A stretch of 64,000 nt of DNA, taken from positions 82,765 through 146,764 of the forward strand of contig JABDBA010000001.1 in NCBI GenBank assembly GCA_013288885.1. Direction: 5' to 3'. The stretch is from Gammaproteobacteria bacterium (lineage in GTDB: Bacteria; Pseudomonadota; Gammaproteobacteria; JABDBA01). The notes beneath the pieces were generated by a model. The model saw only the letters and a list, made by a program, of their open reading frames with translations. It had not been told where the DNA came from and made no database searches. The translations under genes and the position numbers were made by a program. Shown piece after piece: positions 55,701 through 64,000 of the stretch (positions are counted from its first letter, which is position 1; each line of letters starts with the position of its first letter).

Positions 55701-58700
55701 AATATGGTAACGAATTATCATACCCCTCGGATCTTTCTTTAATTTCTGTTAATAAAATCAAATAAATATCTAGTTCTTGCAAAGCATCTTTTGCAAAGAC
55801 GATTGATCTTTCAAGAAAATCAGGCATTAGAGAAGTAAAATAAACAACGATAGCACCAGCTATTTTCTGAATATCTTCATGTTCATCAACCAGCAAACCT
55901 ATTAATGGCTTAAGAAATTCAGGTATCAATATAGCAGGTCCCAATATCATTGCTGTTTCACATGCTACAACGCGCAGTTCTTCATCCATCCCTCCCATTA
56001 TCATCGCTAAGCGCTGACAGATGATCGGTATTGCTGCAACAGGCCCCATAAAAGCCACCGTTTTAATAGCATTTAAAACAGTTTTCCGATTGGAGGATAA
56101 TAAAAGTTTCGCTAGATGTTGTAACACAGCGGAGGTTGCAACATATGCTGCTTCTCTTATTAAACCTTTAATTGCCAGGTAGCAAAGAAATTTATTATTT
56201 TTTTCGGGGGAATCTCCTGTCAAAGATTCGAGAAGAGTTGTTGTTATTGCTGCGGCTGCGATTAGGTTAGCAATTTTAATCTGTACATCGGGTTGTTCTT
56301 TTATACCCCCTCTTTTTAATAATACTGATCCAAGTTGCTCAAGGACAATAGGTGTAGCTAACGCATCTTTCACGTTGCTGATCCATAACATCATTTCATC
56401 CGTCCAACCATTTGCATCTATAAGCCAACTTGAAAAAGCTTCGATCATGTCAGAAGTTAGCGCTAGCTTTCCGAATATTAGCAGTATTTCAAACAAATTA
56501 ATAACAGACCAACTATTAGCTTGATCAGATTTTAATAATACCGCTAATTTTTTGATGATAACTGGCTTAGCGGCTACTAAACCAAGGATTTTAATTGCTT
56601 CGATCGTAGCATCTTGAATCTCTGAATCATCATGGGTTAATAATAGTGCCAAGTGATCAAATATTTTATCATTAACAGTTTTAGCGTCAATTCTTTTGAG
56701 AAATGCAATTTCTTCAGAATTTTTTTGTTCTTCTTGATCTCTTAATAAACGTATAGATATTGTCTTTGGAGAATTCACTGAAGTTCGGCCAATAAAATAG
56801 AGAAGCTCTCTCTTATCTGTCTCGGAGATTTTGGCATAGATATCAAGTTCATCCACAGCTTGGCAGAAACGCGGGCTTAACCGCAATGAAGCAAACAAAA
56901 AAGGTTGAAAATTTTTAGGTAACAAATTTTGCTTAGATAACTGGTAAGCATGCGCCATAAATGATTGTACTCGTTCACGGAGCGATGCAATGGTTGCTTT
57001 ATTTTTTTCACTATAACCCTCCTCCACGCAACGCACTAAAAGTCCCAGTTCATAGTGGTGCAGTAAATCACCCACTATAGGCACATGCACTATCGGATTA
57101 GAATTTGGAATGTAACCTGACAATAAGTTGATGAAGTTTGCAAACGGTTTAGGCTCCTCTTTTAATAACCCGGCAACAAACCACCATACAATTTGCCAAC
57201 GTGGATTTAGTTTTTCTTGAGCAATAACAGCTTCCGTAATTGTTCGTTGGTTATTGTTTTGGCTTAATAAATTTTCAGCAACATAAACAGCTGTATAGTA
57301 TTCCTGGAAAGTCAAGTGAATGAACTCATAGCTTTGTTCTTCTTCGGGAATGTAACTCGTCTCTACGACTGGTTTAACTAACCCTAAATCACGCACACTT
57401 TGCATGAATGCAACATCATCCATAGTTCTTGCTTCAGTAAATAATTCCAGTAGTAACTGATTGATATGTTTGCGCGGCAGGATAATTTGCTGTTCTTGCA
57501 TTCCTAAAAAAGCCAGTTTTGCCAAGAAACGGCGTTCAAGTTGATAATGTTTAAATAAAAATTGTTTGCGTAAAGCCAACAGAGATGGCAAACGATGGTC
57601 GGCATTCGGTCTTTCAGTATAGGTACGCTCATAAAGCTTACATTCCATAGCTTCATAGGTACTTGTCATCGAGTAAAGCTGCTCTAATTCTCGTTCTAAA
57701 ACATGATGGGATTGTTTGGCCGCACCGTCAGCAATGCCGCAGAGTAAATTGAGATTCACGGGAATATGCGCACAACCCCACAATGTGGGTTGATCTTTTA
57801 AATTTTTGATGAATTTAAAAATAAATTCTTCTTTTTTATCACTAAAGTAAGTTTTAATGTAGCACTCAATATTCTCGTCAGTAAAACCAATAATCTCGAT
57901 ATCACGTCGAGCTTGAGGCAAATGAGTCACGCCATACGGACGACTGGTAATGATCTTGGCAACATGTGCGTATTCCCCTTCGAGCAATGCTTTAAGTGCC
58001 TCTTCACAAGGGTGAAGATCCGGTATTTCATCCAAACCATCTAAGATCAATAATAATTTATTGTTTTTCAAAGTAGGTTCAATGCGCCTTTGCCAAATTA
58101 AACCAAAATCCTGCTCACTTAATCCTGATGTTTTAAACTGCGAATAGTAAATCCATAACCAAAACGGTAGTTGTTTTCTTTGAGTAACTAATTCTTTAAA
58201 GAAAGGGCTGCGCAATTCACGCAGAATGAGAGTAAATACCCATTCATATTGCGCATAAAGCCCATCTTTAGGTTTTGCCCACTCGCGTACAGCAAAACGG
58301 ACAAAAGTTGTTTTACCAATGCCAGCACGACCTTGAATCAACAAAAAATTTGGTGGTTTATCGGCTTGTTTTTGGTCTTTAATTCGTTCAGATGAAAATA
58401 ATTCTTTATCGGGCTTAAATAGATCTTGTGGTTTAATCGTGCGCTTATCGCCAAATAAATCTTCAAAACTAGAAATACGTTTGTCTTGTAATTTTTTATT
58501 TTTATCATCGGATTTTTTTTCATCTTTTTCTTCTTTTTTTTCCTCTTTTAGATCAATCTTATAAAGCATTTGCAGATTGATATATTGTCCTTCCAATTGA
58601 AAAGGTTTACCAAATAAACCCCTGATTTCATTAGAGCCAAGATACCGTTGTTTGAGGGTTTGTTGGGCTTGGATTTTGAGTTGATCCAATTTTTCATCAG

Positions 58701-60744
58701 TAATCACGAGATAACGAATTTGTTGTTGAATCTCAGTAACATCTTGTTGAAGAATACTAGCACGACGCTCAAGCTTCGTTATTTGCTGGGCTTGCTGTAA
58801 CTGATGTTCAATTATTTTTTGATAATGATCAGACAACACCTTTGTCTTTTTATCTAGATCTTGAATGCGTTCTTGGTGTTGCAGAACGGTGTTGGCTAAT
58901 TCAAGTGTTTCTTTTACCAGCCTACCAAATTCGGTATGCTGAATTTCAAATGTTTTAATTTGTGCTTGTAGCTGTTGGATTTGATCACTATGGTGCGCAA
59001 GCGTTTTCTCATGTAATGCTTGAGTAGTTTGCAAATGGATTAATTGTGTTTTGGTACTACGTTCAAACGTTAAGTGTGATTGTTGTTCTTGGTGTAAAAC
59101 TTGCATCATTTCAATAAGTTCAGCAATGCTTTCGTTTTGTTCAGGACGTTTCATTAGTTGGTCAATTTGTGCTTGCAATATATGTAATTCTGCTTGTTGT
59201 AATTGCAATTGTTGTTCTAGTTGCTGAAGTTGCTTTTGTTGCTCTGTGACAATTTTTTGTTGTTGTAATTGAGCCATTTCAATCACTTGTTTTTCTGTAG
59301 CATTTTCTGTGTGAATATCGGTAAGATTAGTTTGATGCCAGACAGTTCCGGAGGTTTGACTCTGCACTAGGGTTGCTTCCGAAAAATCACTGTAACTGCA
59401 GTTGGTTTGATTTAACTTTGCTTTGGTCAGATTTAATTTATTTGCTTCAATATATTCACAATGGGCCTCACTGAAATCAGCTTCTTCTGCAGTGGTGACT
59501 TTAGTTAAATCTGCAAATTGCAGTGCACTTCGGCGAAAGGTTGTTGCTTTTAATGATTGGCCGAATTGACAATGCATGAAGCCACAATCATCCAAGTTTA
59601 ATCCTGCAAAATTGAGATCAGTAAGATCATGGTCTTTGGGATCTTCAGGGTCATAAAGCACAAATTGCACTGCATTAGCATCTGGTTTTGTGCGTCGAAC
59701 GAAAGCAACCAGCGATTTCTGTGTTTTAATGTGATCATCGGGCGTTTTAGCTTCCACGATTTCTTTGGTGGCAGCCAAGTAATCAACCAAGTCTTTTTTA
59801 TCGATAGCAATAATCGCAGGTTTAAAGCTTTTCAATTGTTGCTGTAGCCCGGGCGTTAATTTATCTTTATTTTGTTTCAGGTTTTGAAAAACCGAAAAGC
59901 CTTTCAAATGGCCATAGAGTTGATCCACCACGCGTTCTGATACATATAAATAACCATATTTGGGATCCTGAGTTTTATCCAATAAATGGGTATAACCATA
60001 ATTAAATAAAGCCTCTTTACAGCCTTTTATCTGCTGCATTTTATGCCGTGCTTGCGTTTTATCTGCCAGCGCGTAAAGTTCACCTTTTCTGGTCATCAAA
60101 CCAGAGCGTCCATAAACGCCCTCTGCGGTATACCCTGTATTGCCCAATTTACGCCGTGCTTTGCGTATTAAACCATCTGGCTTCTTTAACGCATGGGGCA
60201 TTAGTTGGGTATTGGTATAACCGGTGACATAAGCGCCTGAATGCCCGGCAAGTAAACCATCGACTAAATTGTCAACAGTAACAGGCAATTTATTACGCCC
60301 TAAATATTCCAACATGCGTTCAACCCCAGCTTTAGCCAACGGAACAACACCTTTTAAAGGGTCTTGCGAAAGTTGCGCTAAGATCACATATTGATAACGC
60401 CGACAGGCTTCTAATGCAGCCGCTTCGATAAAAATACGCAGTTGAATTTCATCCACTTCCCACTGCTGCTTGCCAAAATGCTTTTGGTTGTCTTCTTTAC
60501 GTTTACCGTTCGCCCAATCTATGAGTACGCCGCTTCCTGCTGCTAATACACTTGTTGCTGGCAACGGCAATTGATTTACGCCAAGTGAAACTAAGTTTTT
60601 AAAATGATTAACTAATTTATCGGTAAAATCTGCCCGCCCTTGTGCACGACCGGCCAGTGCGTCCATCAAGAATCGCCATTCACGCATAAATTCTTCAACG
60701 AGGATCCGGTGATATAAGCGTAAAGATTCTGGGAGTGAAAACAT
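52786..60744 (-). CDS. giant NACHT/HEAT-repeat protein with pentapeptide and coiled-coil regions
   Basis: 2652 residues. Order: an unrecognised N-terminal domain (1-365); pentapeptide-like repeats (about 370-480; DLTDLNFAGLNLDD, FRRSALQFADL, EADFSEAHCEYIEA); a Gln-rich coiled coil (485-730); a lysine/Asp-rich linker; a NACHT ATPase with Walker A GRAGIGKTTF near 805 and Walker B LLILDGLDEI near 900; winged-helix and helical parts to 1300; then over twenty HEAT-like repeats (1310-2330); a Ser-rich stretch near 2480 and a last helical domain. The ATG at 60744 has AAGGA eight bases upstream. STAND ATPases of this kind sense ligands and oligomerise; defence or effector roles are both possible. Confidence 0.85.
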   Translation of the reverse strand: MFSLPESLRLYHRILVEEFMREWRFLMDALAGRAQGRADFTDKLVNHFKNLVSLGVNQLPLPATSVLAAGSGVLIDWANGKRKEDNQKHFGKQQWEVDEIQLRIFIEAAALEACRRYQYVILAQLSQDPLKGVVPLAKAGVERMLEYLGRNKLPVTVDNLVDGLLAGHSGAYVTGYTNTQLMPHALKKPDGLIRKARRKLGNTGYTAEGVYGRSGLMTRKGELYALADKTQARHKMQQIKGCKEALFNYGYTHLLDKTQDPKYGYLYVSERVVDQLYGHLKGFSVFQNLKQNKDKLTPGLQQQLKSFKPAIIAIDKKDLVDYLAATKEIVEAKTPDDHIKTQKSLVAFVRRTKPDANAVQFVLYDPEDPKDHDLTDLNFAGLNLDDCGFMHCQFGQSLKATTFRRSALQFADLTKVTTAEEADFSEAHCEYIEANKLNLTKAKLNQTNCSYSDFSEATLVQSQTSGTVWHQTNLTDIHTENATEKQVIEMAQLQQQKIVTEQQKQLQQLEQQLQLQQAELHILQAQIDQLMKRPEQNESIAELIEMMQVLHQEQQSHLTFERSTKTQLIHLQTTQALHEKTLAHHSDQIQQLQAQIKTFEIQHTEFGRLVKETLELANTVLQHQERIQDLDKKTKVLSDHYQKIIEHQLQQAQQITKLERRASILQQDVTEIQQQIRYLVITDEKLDQLKIQAQQTLKQRYLGSNEIRGLFGKPFQLEGQYINLQMLYKIDLKEEKKEEKDEKKSDDKNKKLQDKRISSFEDLFGDKRTIKPQDLFKPDKELFSSERIKDQKQADKPPNFLLIQGRAGIGKTTFVRFAVREWAKPKDGLYAQYEWVFTLILRELRSPFFKELVTQRKQLPFWLWIYYSQFKTSGLSEQDFGLIWQRRIEPTLKNNKLLLILDGLDEIPDLHPCEEALKALLEGEYAHVAKIITSRPYGVTHLPQARRDIEIIGFTDENIECYIKTYFSDKKEEFIFKFIKNLKDQPTLWGCAHIPVNLNLLCGIADGAAKQSHHVLERELEQLYSMTSTYEAMECKLYERTYTERPNADHRLPSLLALRKQFLFKHYQLERRFLAKLAFLGMQEQQIILPRKHINQLLLELFTEARTMDDVAFMQSVRDLGLVKPVVETSYIPEEEQSYEFIHLTFQEYYTAVYVAENLLSQNNNQRTITEAVIAQEKLNPRWQIVWWFVAGLLKEEPKPFANFINLLSGYIPNSNPIVHVPIVGDLLHHYELGLLVRCVEEGYSEKNKATIASLRERVQSFMAHAYQLSKQNLLPKNFQPFLFASLRLSPRFCQAVDELDIYAKISETDKRELLYFIGRTSVNSPKTISIRLLRDQEEQKNSEEIAFLKRIDAKTVNDKIFDHLALLLTHDDSEIQDATIEAIKILGLVAAKPVIIKKLAVLLKSDQANSWSVINLFEILLIFGKLALTSDMIEAFSSWLIDANGWTDEMMLWISNVKDALATPIVLEQLGSVLLKRGGIKEQPDVQIKIANLIAAAAITTTLLESLTGDSPEKNNKFLCYLAIKGLIREAAYVATSAVLQHLAKLLLSSNRKTVLNAIKTVAFMGPVAAIPIICQRLAMIMGGMDEELRVVACETAMILGPAILIPEFLKPLIGLLVDEHEDIQKIAGAIVVYFTSLMPDFLERSIVFAKDALQELDIYLILLTEIKERSEGYDNSLPYYYILLDIELPGFRAPSWILDYCCITPVSVEKIRSALAKPALLKRYEVLLADIDDGVRLAVLDVVNVIEPDFITSTILDRLASIVTDKDYTIAERALIQVARIGAAAITRTCKYIIALLANEDTREAGIRGAQLLGSSRGVELGIKDIPTDFTECLRGLLADKQWQCRKAAAQIISSLHDTAITTKVVDGLVKLLVDEKEEVQAQALDVMASISPRLLPQTTIEYLKRLFPVKNQEIRIKAVLVAGNFGPQAATAIPAIANELLTALETKDAETNEKLITSIGKLGPAVATPLVLGRIQVLLRDGNLKVQKAAVIAMGKLAPEAVKESIFDEILHLYIQHSGAHTTWLDEEQGFIKAARETLIIMARTLFIFDHLVSLITSDKLSRDLMVPIMKGIGHSPVPSPFTAHLQALLIDKNEKLREVAAYVIEGIGSSAAEVFLEPLVTLLEDKDENVFLAAVAALKSFGAKAITQKSLARFIALMRNKSSQRCLAILEIIGNMDPNSISSDVLNGFETLLREADTAVCSVLLETIEKLGISAITPFIFERLVILALDQDWHLCSKAENILKKISLIEPINPLFIECLNRLLSDQSPDSCKAAVNAINLCGFIVVTPLIYKKLVILRRTEKIKYFPPQKATLAFLAATYDLLTDKNKEVQREAITFLNEIIKQVYTQLLHEWLEQTHTSAAITSTLPALYSLFLGAYLCGNINCCILWNESARSYFIQGFADSIPYQFPINPHQAQALRHLLPTIVEQFNSEEFVNVEAIAKQMQQWPQMGEDPLLADSRVSTLKPLLLDERATKRASISSSSYASFFSSSSSVSSTVSSTSTQQTPSDNMSVSSSAPTWESVFADLKTNDQFKLLFQLQTLLVVEQNPQNFKEVTIQLVNKTATTIANQLKLLGNKLEEHCSELKEKDFRKGVLALRFKNSSDADEFLEFIQSPASGLHWPSQSATEKLEQKDEPTKAGATISPG

Positions 60745-60904
60745 GAGGTGGTTCCTTATCACGTGAAAAAAATATTATCCTACCCCATAATATTTATAAG
60801 GTGCAGTGGGGATGTTCTTACATCGCGCAAAATTAACGTAATTTGAAAAAAGTTAGCCCTTTAGGAATCCTATATTTCCCCTTTCTTATGCTACAATAAA
60901 CCTC

Positions 60905-61711
60905 ATGAAAATACCCATTTACCAGGTCGATGCTTTTACCAGCCAACAATTTGGCGGTAACCCCGCAGCTGTCTGCTTGTTAGAAAAATGGCTGCCAGAA
61001 CCTCTACTGCAAACTATCGCGGCGGAAAACAATCTGCCAGCTACGACATTTATCGTGCATAACGACGATAAATATTCCATACGCTGGTTTGGCCCAGATT
61101 GGGAAATACCTTTATGCGGTCACGGTAGCATGGCGGCCGCGCATGTGATCTTTAATTATTTAGATATTTCTTTAACAAAAATTATTTTCAATTACCCAAA
61201 AGGAACGTTGACTGCAGTCAAACAAGCTGAAAGTATTATGTTGGGCTTTCCAATACTTACCGTTGAAACCAGTGCAATTCCAGAAATTTTAACACAAGGT
61301 TTAGGGCTAGCTCCGCAAGAATGTTTTATTAGCAATAAAACTTATATTGCGTTATTTAACACCGAACAACAAATTCGTTCGCTGCAACCAAATGTGCTTA
61401 CCTTGCAAAAATTAGCTTGTCAAAATATTATCGTAACCGCTAAAGGCGACAAAGTAGATTTTGTTTCACGTAATTTCTATCCCAATAAATCTATTTGCGA
61501 AGATCCCGTCACCGGCTCGGCGCATTGCCTTTTAGTGCCATTCTGGAGCAACCGTTTAAATAAAAATAATTTACACGCGCTGCAAGTTTCGCAACGCGGC
61601 GGTGAATTATTTTGCGAATTGCGTGATGACAAAGTTTTACTGGGCGGCCAAGCAAAACTGTTTATGCAGGGCGAAATTGATCTTATTTGTAAGAGAACTA
61701 TGTTTGCGTAA
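60905..61711 (+). CDS. PhzF-family isomerase/epimerase-like protein
   Basis: 268 residues. The opening IPIYQVDAFTSQQFGGNPAAVCLL, the catalytic Glu in AAENNLPATTF, and PLCGHGSMAAAHVIF and EDPVTGSAHC are the PhzF signature. The family isomerises small carboxylic metabolites; no phenazine genes are nearby, so the substrate is unknown. It is divergent from the giant NACHT gene. No strong ribosome site was found. Confidence 0.9.
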   Translation: MKIPIYQVDAFTSQQFGGNPAAVCLLEKWLPEPLLQTIAAENNLPATTFIVHNDDKYSIRWFGPDWEIPLCGHGSMAAAHVIFNYLDISLTKIIFNYPKGTLTAVKQAESIMLGFPILTVETSAIPEILTQGLGLAPQECFISNKTYIALFNTEQQIRSLQPNVLTLQKLACQNIIVTAKGDKVDFVSRNFYPNKSICEDPVTGSAHCLLVPFWSNRLNKNNLHALQVSQRGGELFCELRDDKVLLGGQAKLFMQGEIDLICKRTMFA

Positions 61712-61780
61712 TTGCTGTTCAAAAAAACGTGTGCGGTGTTTAGGATAATTAAAAAATCTAGCTGCAGTGATTAAAGTTGT

Positions 61781-61799
61781 AAAAAAAACCGCCTGCGGT
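61781..61799 (-). terminator. probable terminator of the LuxR-type gene
   Basis: On the minus strand ACCGCAGGCGGT (61799-61788) is followed by a run of seven or eight T. The stem is only four to five base pairs. It lies 11 bases after the stop at 61811. Confidence 0.5.
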
Positions 61800-61810
61800 A
61801 TGCTATTTCA

Positions 61811-62629
61811 TTATTTTATAATGCTCTGGTTCGTTAATAAATAAATGGCCTGTGCAATTTTGGTGCAATGCAGTTTATCTTTGACATTCTGGATATGAGC
61901 TTCTATTGTGCGACTAGTACAGTTTAAGATAGAAGCAATTTGGTTAAAGTCTTTTCCGCTAGCAAGCAAGTTGATACATTGTAGTTCTTTGCGAGTAAGA
62001 TATATGCCTTCATAAACCCCAGTTAAATAAAATCGGTTGGTTTCAGTTTGTTTAAAAAATATATCTACCAGAGATTCGTTTTGTGTTATTTTAATACAAC
62101 CTTGCTCATTATCTGGAGAATTTAACCTATTCTGATTAGCTTTTATTATTAATCGCTTTGCTTTATCACGAAAATAAAAAATAAACCGCTCTATTAAATT
62201 AAACTGATTAGCATAAATGTTAAAAATATTTTTATTGTCAATATCAGCTGCAATATAAAAATTCTCAATATATTCTTCACAGCTTTTTATAGTAATCACG
62301 TTCCCTCCTGTTAAACCAAATTGCTCACTAATAGAACGAGCGATCTCATAATTGGAGTAAGCATTATTCCATAAATTAATATTCGAAATATTTGTTCCTT
62401 GCCTTATATGAGAAAAATCTTCAAAGTATAACAACTTTTCTTGGTAATGATTTTGAAAAAAATATTTTACCCACTCTGGATTATTGCCTAAATGTAGGCG
62501 CGATCGATCTTTATACACCTTAACATAATCAAAAAAAGCAATCCCAAGATCAAATAATGGCATGCATATTTTTTTGACATCATCATGCGAAGTAAAAGTA
62601 ATATGATTTCTTAATCGAGTTATATCCAT
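61811..62629 (-). CDS. LuxR-family transcriptional regulator
   Basis: 272 residues. The C-terminal HTH is clear: YLTRKELQCINLLASGKDFNQIASILNCTSRTIEAHIQNVKDKLHC (about 203-250). The N-terminal 190 residues look like the sensor domain of autoinducer-binding or PAS-like LuxR proteins, widely multiplied in Legionellales; the ligand is unknown. The ATG at 62629 follows GGAAGGG by six bases. The HTH end KDKLHCTKIAQAIYLL is much like KDKLHCHNKAQLVLMF in the short regulator at 39967, so the two are related. Confidence 0.85.
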   Translation of the reverse strand: MDITRLRNHITFTSHDDVKKICMPLFDLGIAFFDYVKVYKDRSRLHLGNNPEWVKYFFQNHYQEKLLYFEDFSHIRQGTNISNINLWNNAYSNYEIARSISEQFGLTGGNVITIKSCEEYIENFYIAADIDNKNIFNIYANQFNLIERFIFYFRDKAKRLIIKANQNRLNSPDNEQGCIKITQNESLVDIFFKQTETNRFYLTGVYEGIYLTRKELQCINLLASGKDFNQIASILNCTSRTIEAHIQNVKDKLHCTKIAQAIYLLTNQSIIK

Positions 62630-62715
62630 TTTGAACCCTTCCATCTGCTAGATACTAACTAAAAATAACATAGTGCAAGTAGTCTATTATATTTTGGATC
62701 ACACCGTCAATATAC

Positions 62716-62904
62716 TTACTCTTTGAAATGAAGAGGCTGATAAAATATGGTTGCCAAAACCTTTTTTTCTGTGATAAATTTTTTTATTTCATCGATACTT
62801 GCATCCATTTTAAAAATATAGGCGCCTTCTGAATGATTAATACTATTAATTAAACGCAAGTAATTAAAAACTTCTTCCTGAGTATCATAGATTAGCCCAC
62901 CACC
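62716..62904 (-). pseudogene. orphan reading-frame remnant without a start
   Basis: Between two stops the minus strand is open for 62 codons and reads like protein (EEVFNYLRLINSINHSEG, then MDASIDEIKKFITEKK), but there is no start except an internal ATG near the middle. It probably represents the end of a lost gene upstream of the LuxR gene; family not recognised. Confidence 0.4.
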
Positions 62905-62988
62905 TTAATTTAAAGAATTAGGTTGCGAATTTTTTGGCTAATCCGTTCTAGTGCTCCACTAATGCCACTTTTGAAGCCGTATTTAGAT

Positions 62989-63018
62989 GTAGGGTGAAAG
63001 CCCATAGGGCGTTCCACC
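62989..63018. repeat. REP-like palindrome
   Basis: GTAGGGTGAAAGCCC, ATA, GGGCGTTCCACC forms an imperfect palindrome with a GGGC/GCCC core, GC-rich against the surroundings. Its layout (GTAGG... head, stem and small loop) resembles the pair at 3541-3631, but the sequence differs. Confidence 0.45.
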
Positions 63019-63098
63019 ATTGCCGTACCGTCTTTTTGGCTACTGCCCTACCATATCTTGATTTTGGCAGGGGTTTGCTTTAGCAGAAATATATTTTA

Positions 63099-63137
63099 AA
63101 GTGCAAATAATATCTTTATATGATATTTACTGCACTT
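63099..63137. repeat. imperfect dyad in decayed region
   Basis: AAGTGCA at the left end (63099 on) and TGCACTT at the right end (to 63137) are complementary, and parts of the inner arms (ATATC/GATAT) also pair. It may be an old operator or element end. Confidence 0.35.
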
Positions 63138-63204
63138 ATAATATATAAGAACACCATGCGTACTTTTGGAAATTTTGCACGAACCGAAATATGGAGATTG
63201 GATA

Positions 63205-63546
63205 CTAAGGCAAACTCTCAACAATTTTGGCTACTTTACGGCTAACAATTCGCCCCCAACGAAATAGGTCGATTAACGCGGAGTTTACAGTGCGGTTGAC
63301 CCGCTGCCACCCAGCGTCAATCTATTTACCGTATAAATATTACCCATCAATAAAAATAAAGCCACTTCGGTAGCTCTAATTAACAGAAAGTGTTAAAGCT
63401 AGCGACCAATGTGGATTTTTTATGACCAAAAATGGCTTTTTAAATAAATTGATAACGAACGGGCGCAATAGCTTTACCTTTTGAAAGGCTAAGCAGCCAA
63501 TTGACCAATAGGCTTTTTGTTTGATGACATCATGAGTAAAATGCAT
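63205..63546 (-). pseudogene. possible decayed reading frame
   Basis: One minus-strand frame of 114 codons has only three in-frame stops and protein-like stretches: the first 56 codons from an ATG at 63546 (KAYWSIGCLAFQKVKLLRPF), and the last part (WQRVNRTVNSALIDLFRWGR). No family was recognised; it could be an eroded transposase or chance. Confidence 0.2.
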
Positions 63547-63640
63547 ATAAAAACCGTCACGGACGACAATTATGTCACTTTATAAGAAAAAAAATGCAAA
63601 TTCTTTTGGCAACTGCTGGCGATAAAAAATTAGTAATTGC

Positions 63641-63997
63641 TTAAGCAAGATTCAACTTATCTTTTAGTAATTTAATAGCTTTCTGATGTTTTTCTCTGTT
63701 CATCTGCTGGATATTTTTTAATTTCCACTGAATAGCTGGGAGCTTTTCTATGCCCGCAATATTTAACAGCTCCCACTTCGGTTGCCCTTCTTTTACCGAA
63801 ACTAAAAAATGTTTTTCTGCTTCGGTTAAATTTTTTTGTAAGGTTTGAATTAACTGCTCACGTGTTGCTACGAGGATTTCATACTCAACGGGAATAATTG
63901 CCATGCCAGCAAACTCGTTTTGATAACTGGAAAGAATATCTAACCGTTGTGGGTTGAGTAATTCGCTGATAGGTCGGTTGTGGCTGGCAAGGTACAC
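63641..63997 (-). CDS. AbiEii-type nucleotidyltransferase toxin, C-terminal part (cut by window edge)
   Basis: 118 residues are visible, the 3' end of a gene running in from beyond the window. YLASHNRPISELLNPQRLDI, EFAGMAIIPVEYEILVATREQLI, LTEAEKHFLVSVKEGQPKWELL and LPAIQWKLKNIQQMN match the C-terminal region of AbiEii toxins, whose nucleotidyltransferase domain inactivates tRNA acceptor ends. The partner antitoxin AbiEi should lie upstream outside the window. It probably serves phage defence or plasmid/island stability. Confidence 0.75.
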   Translation of the reverse strand: MYLASHNRPISELLNPQRLDILSSYQNEFAGMAIIPVEYEILVATREQLIQTLQKNLTEAEKHFLVSVKEGQPKWELLNIAGIEKLPAIQWKLKNIQQMNREKHQKAIKLLKDKLNLA

Positions 63998-64000
63998 AAC

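Larger units (their letters stand above)
62905..63640. other. decayed intergenic DNA
   Basis: About 740 bases without an intact gene. It holds a REP-like palindrome, an imperfect dyad and a broken reading frame, listed separately. Nothing else was recognised. Confidence 0.6.

Noticed and set aside
58338..58523. Lysine-rich frame inside the giant gene
   Set aside because: It is an alternate reading of the charged linker before the NACHT domain.
60763..60904. PmrA box before the giant NACHT gene
   Set aside because: No YTTAA direct repeat at 11-base spacing was found on either strand.

Overview
The window reads as the chromosome of an AT-rich, host-associated gammaproteobacterium, most likely in or near the Legionellales (Legionella/Coxiella/Aquicella/Berkiella type). 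This is inferred from ankyrin-repeat, TPR and giant NACHT proteins, LuxR-type regulators, and two ankyrin genes preceded by what look like PmrA boxes, the hallmark of Icm/Dot effector genes in that order. No rRNA, tRNA, CRISPR array, intact prophage or intact insertion sequence was seen.

Layout. 0.2-3.5 kb: a FabG/ketosynthase/deacetylase unit of aryl-polyene type behind a promoter and a terminator-like leader. 3.6-10.5 kb: carbonic anhydrase, aspartokinase, a RhuM-like protein, then a secreted protein and two putative effectors that share a C-terminal module. 10.5-20.8 kb: one leftward run, a copA-copB fusion, an isocitrate-lyase-superfamily gene, then kdpF-A-B-C-D without kdpE. 21-27.2 kb: an Rpn-type nuclease, then a tightly packed leftward set of antitoxin, PIN toxin, YcaQ-like crosslink glycosylase, Ada/AraC/AlkA, Ogt and an MFS exporter, which looks like a DNA-alkylation resistance cassette. 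27.3-33.9 kb: a TPR protein with a possible STAND-like winged helix, FAH hydrolase and GST, a DUF234 ATPase behind 54-bp repeats, and an amine oxidase. 34-39.5 kb: EmrAB efflux, two orphan bufferin precursors, an ArgE-like peptidase, and small membrane proteins. 39.5-49.9 kb: a pore-like protein, a Cys-rich LuxR regulator, a papain-like effector candidate, DipZ, a BBE oxidoreductase, an MFS/guanine deaminase pair, a solitary HigA with a toxin remnant, a phosphoesterase and a YdeI-like protein. 50-60.8 kb: an ankyrin protein and, converging on it, a 2652-residue pentapeptide/coiled-coil/NACHT/HEAT protein. 60.9-64 kb: PhzF, a second LuxR regulator, about 1 kb of decayed DNA and the C-terminal end of an AbiEii-type toxin.

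How the genes work together. Housekeeping metabolism is sparse. The window is dominated by stress and metal handling (Cu oxidase, bufferins, K+ uptake, efflux, DNA repair), host-interaction candidates and toxin-antitoxin or defence modules. The most distinctive signals are the paired PmrA-like boxes, the C-terminal module shared by two neighbouring proteins, the giant NLR-like protein, the orphan bufferins and the CopA-CopB fusion. All functional names are from motif reading only; no database search was possible.
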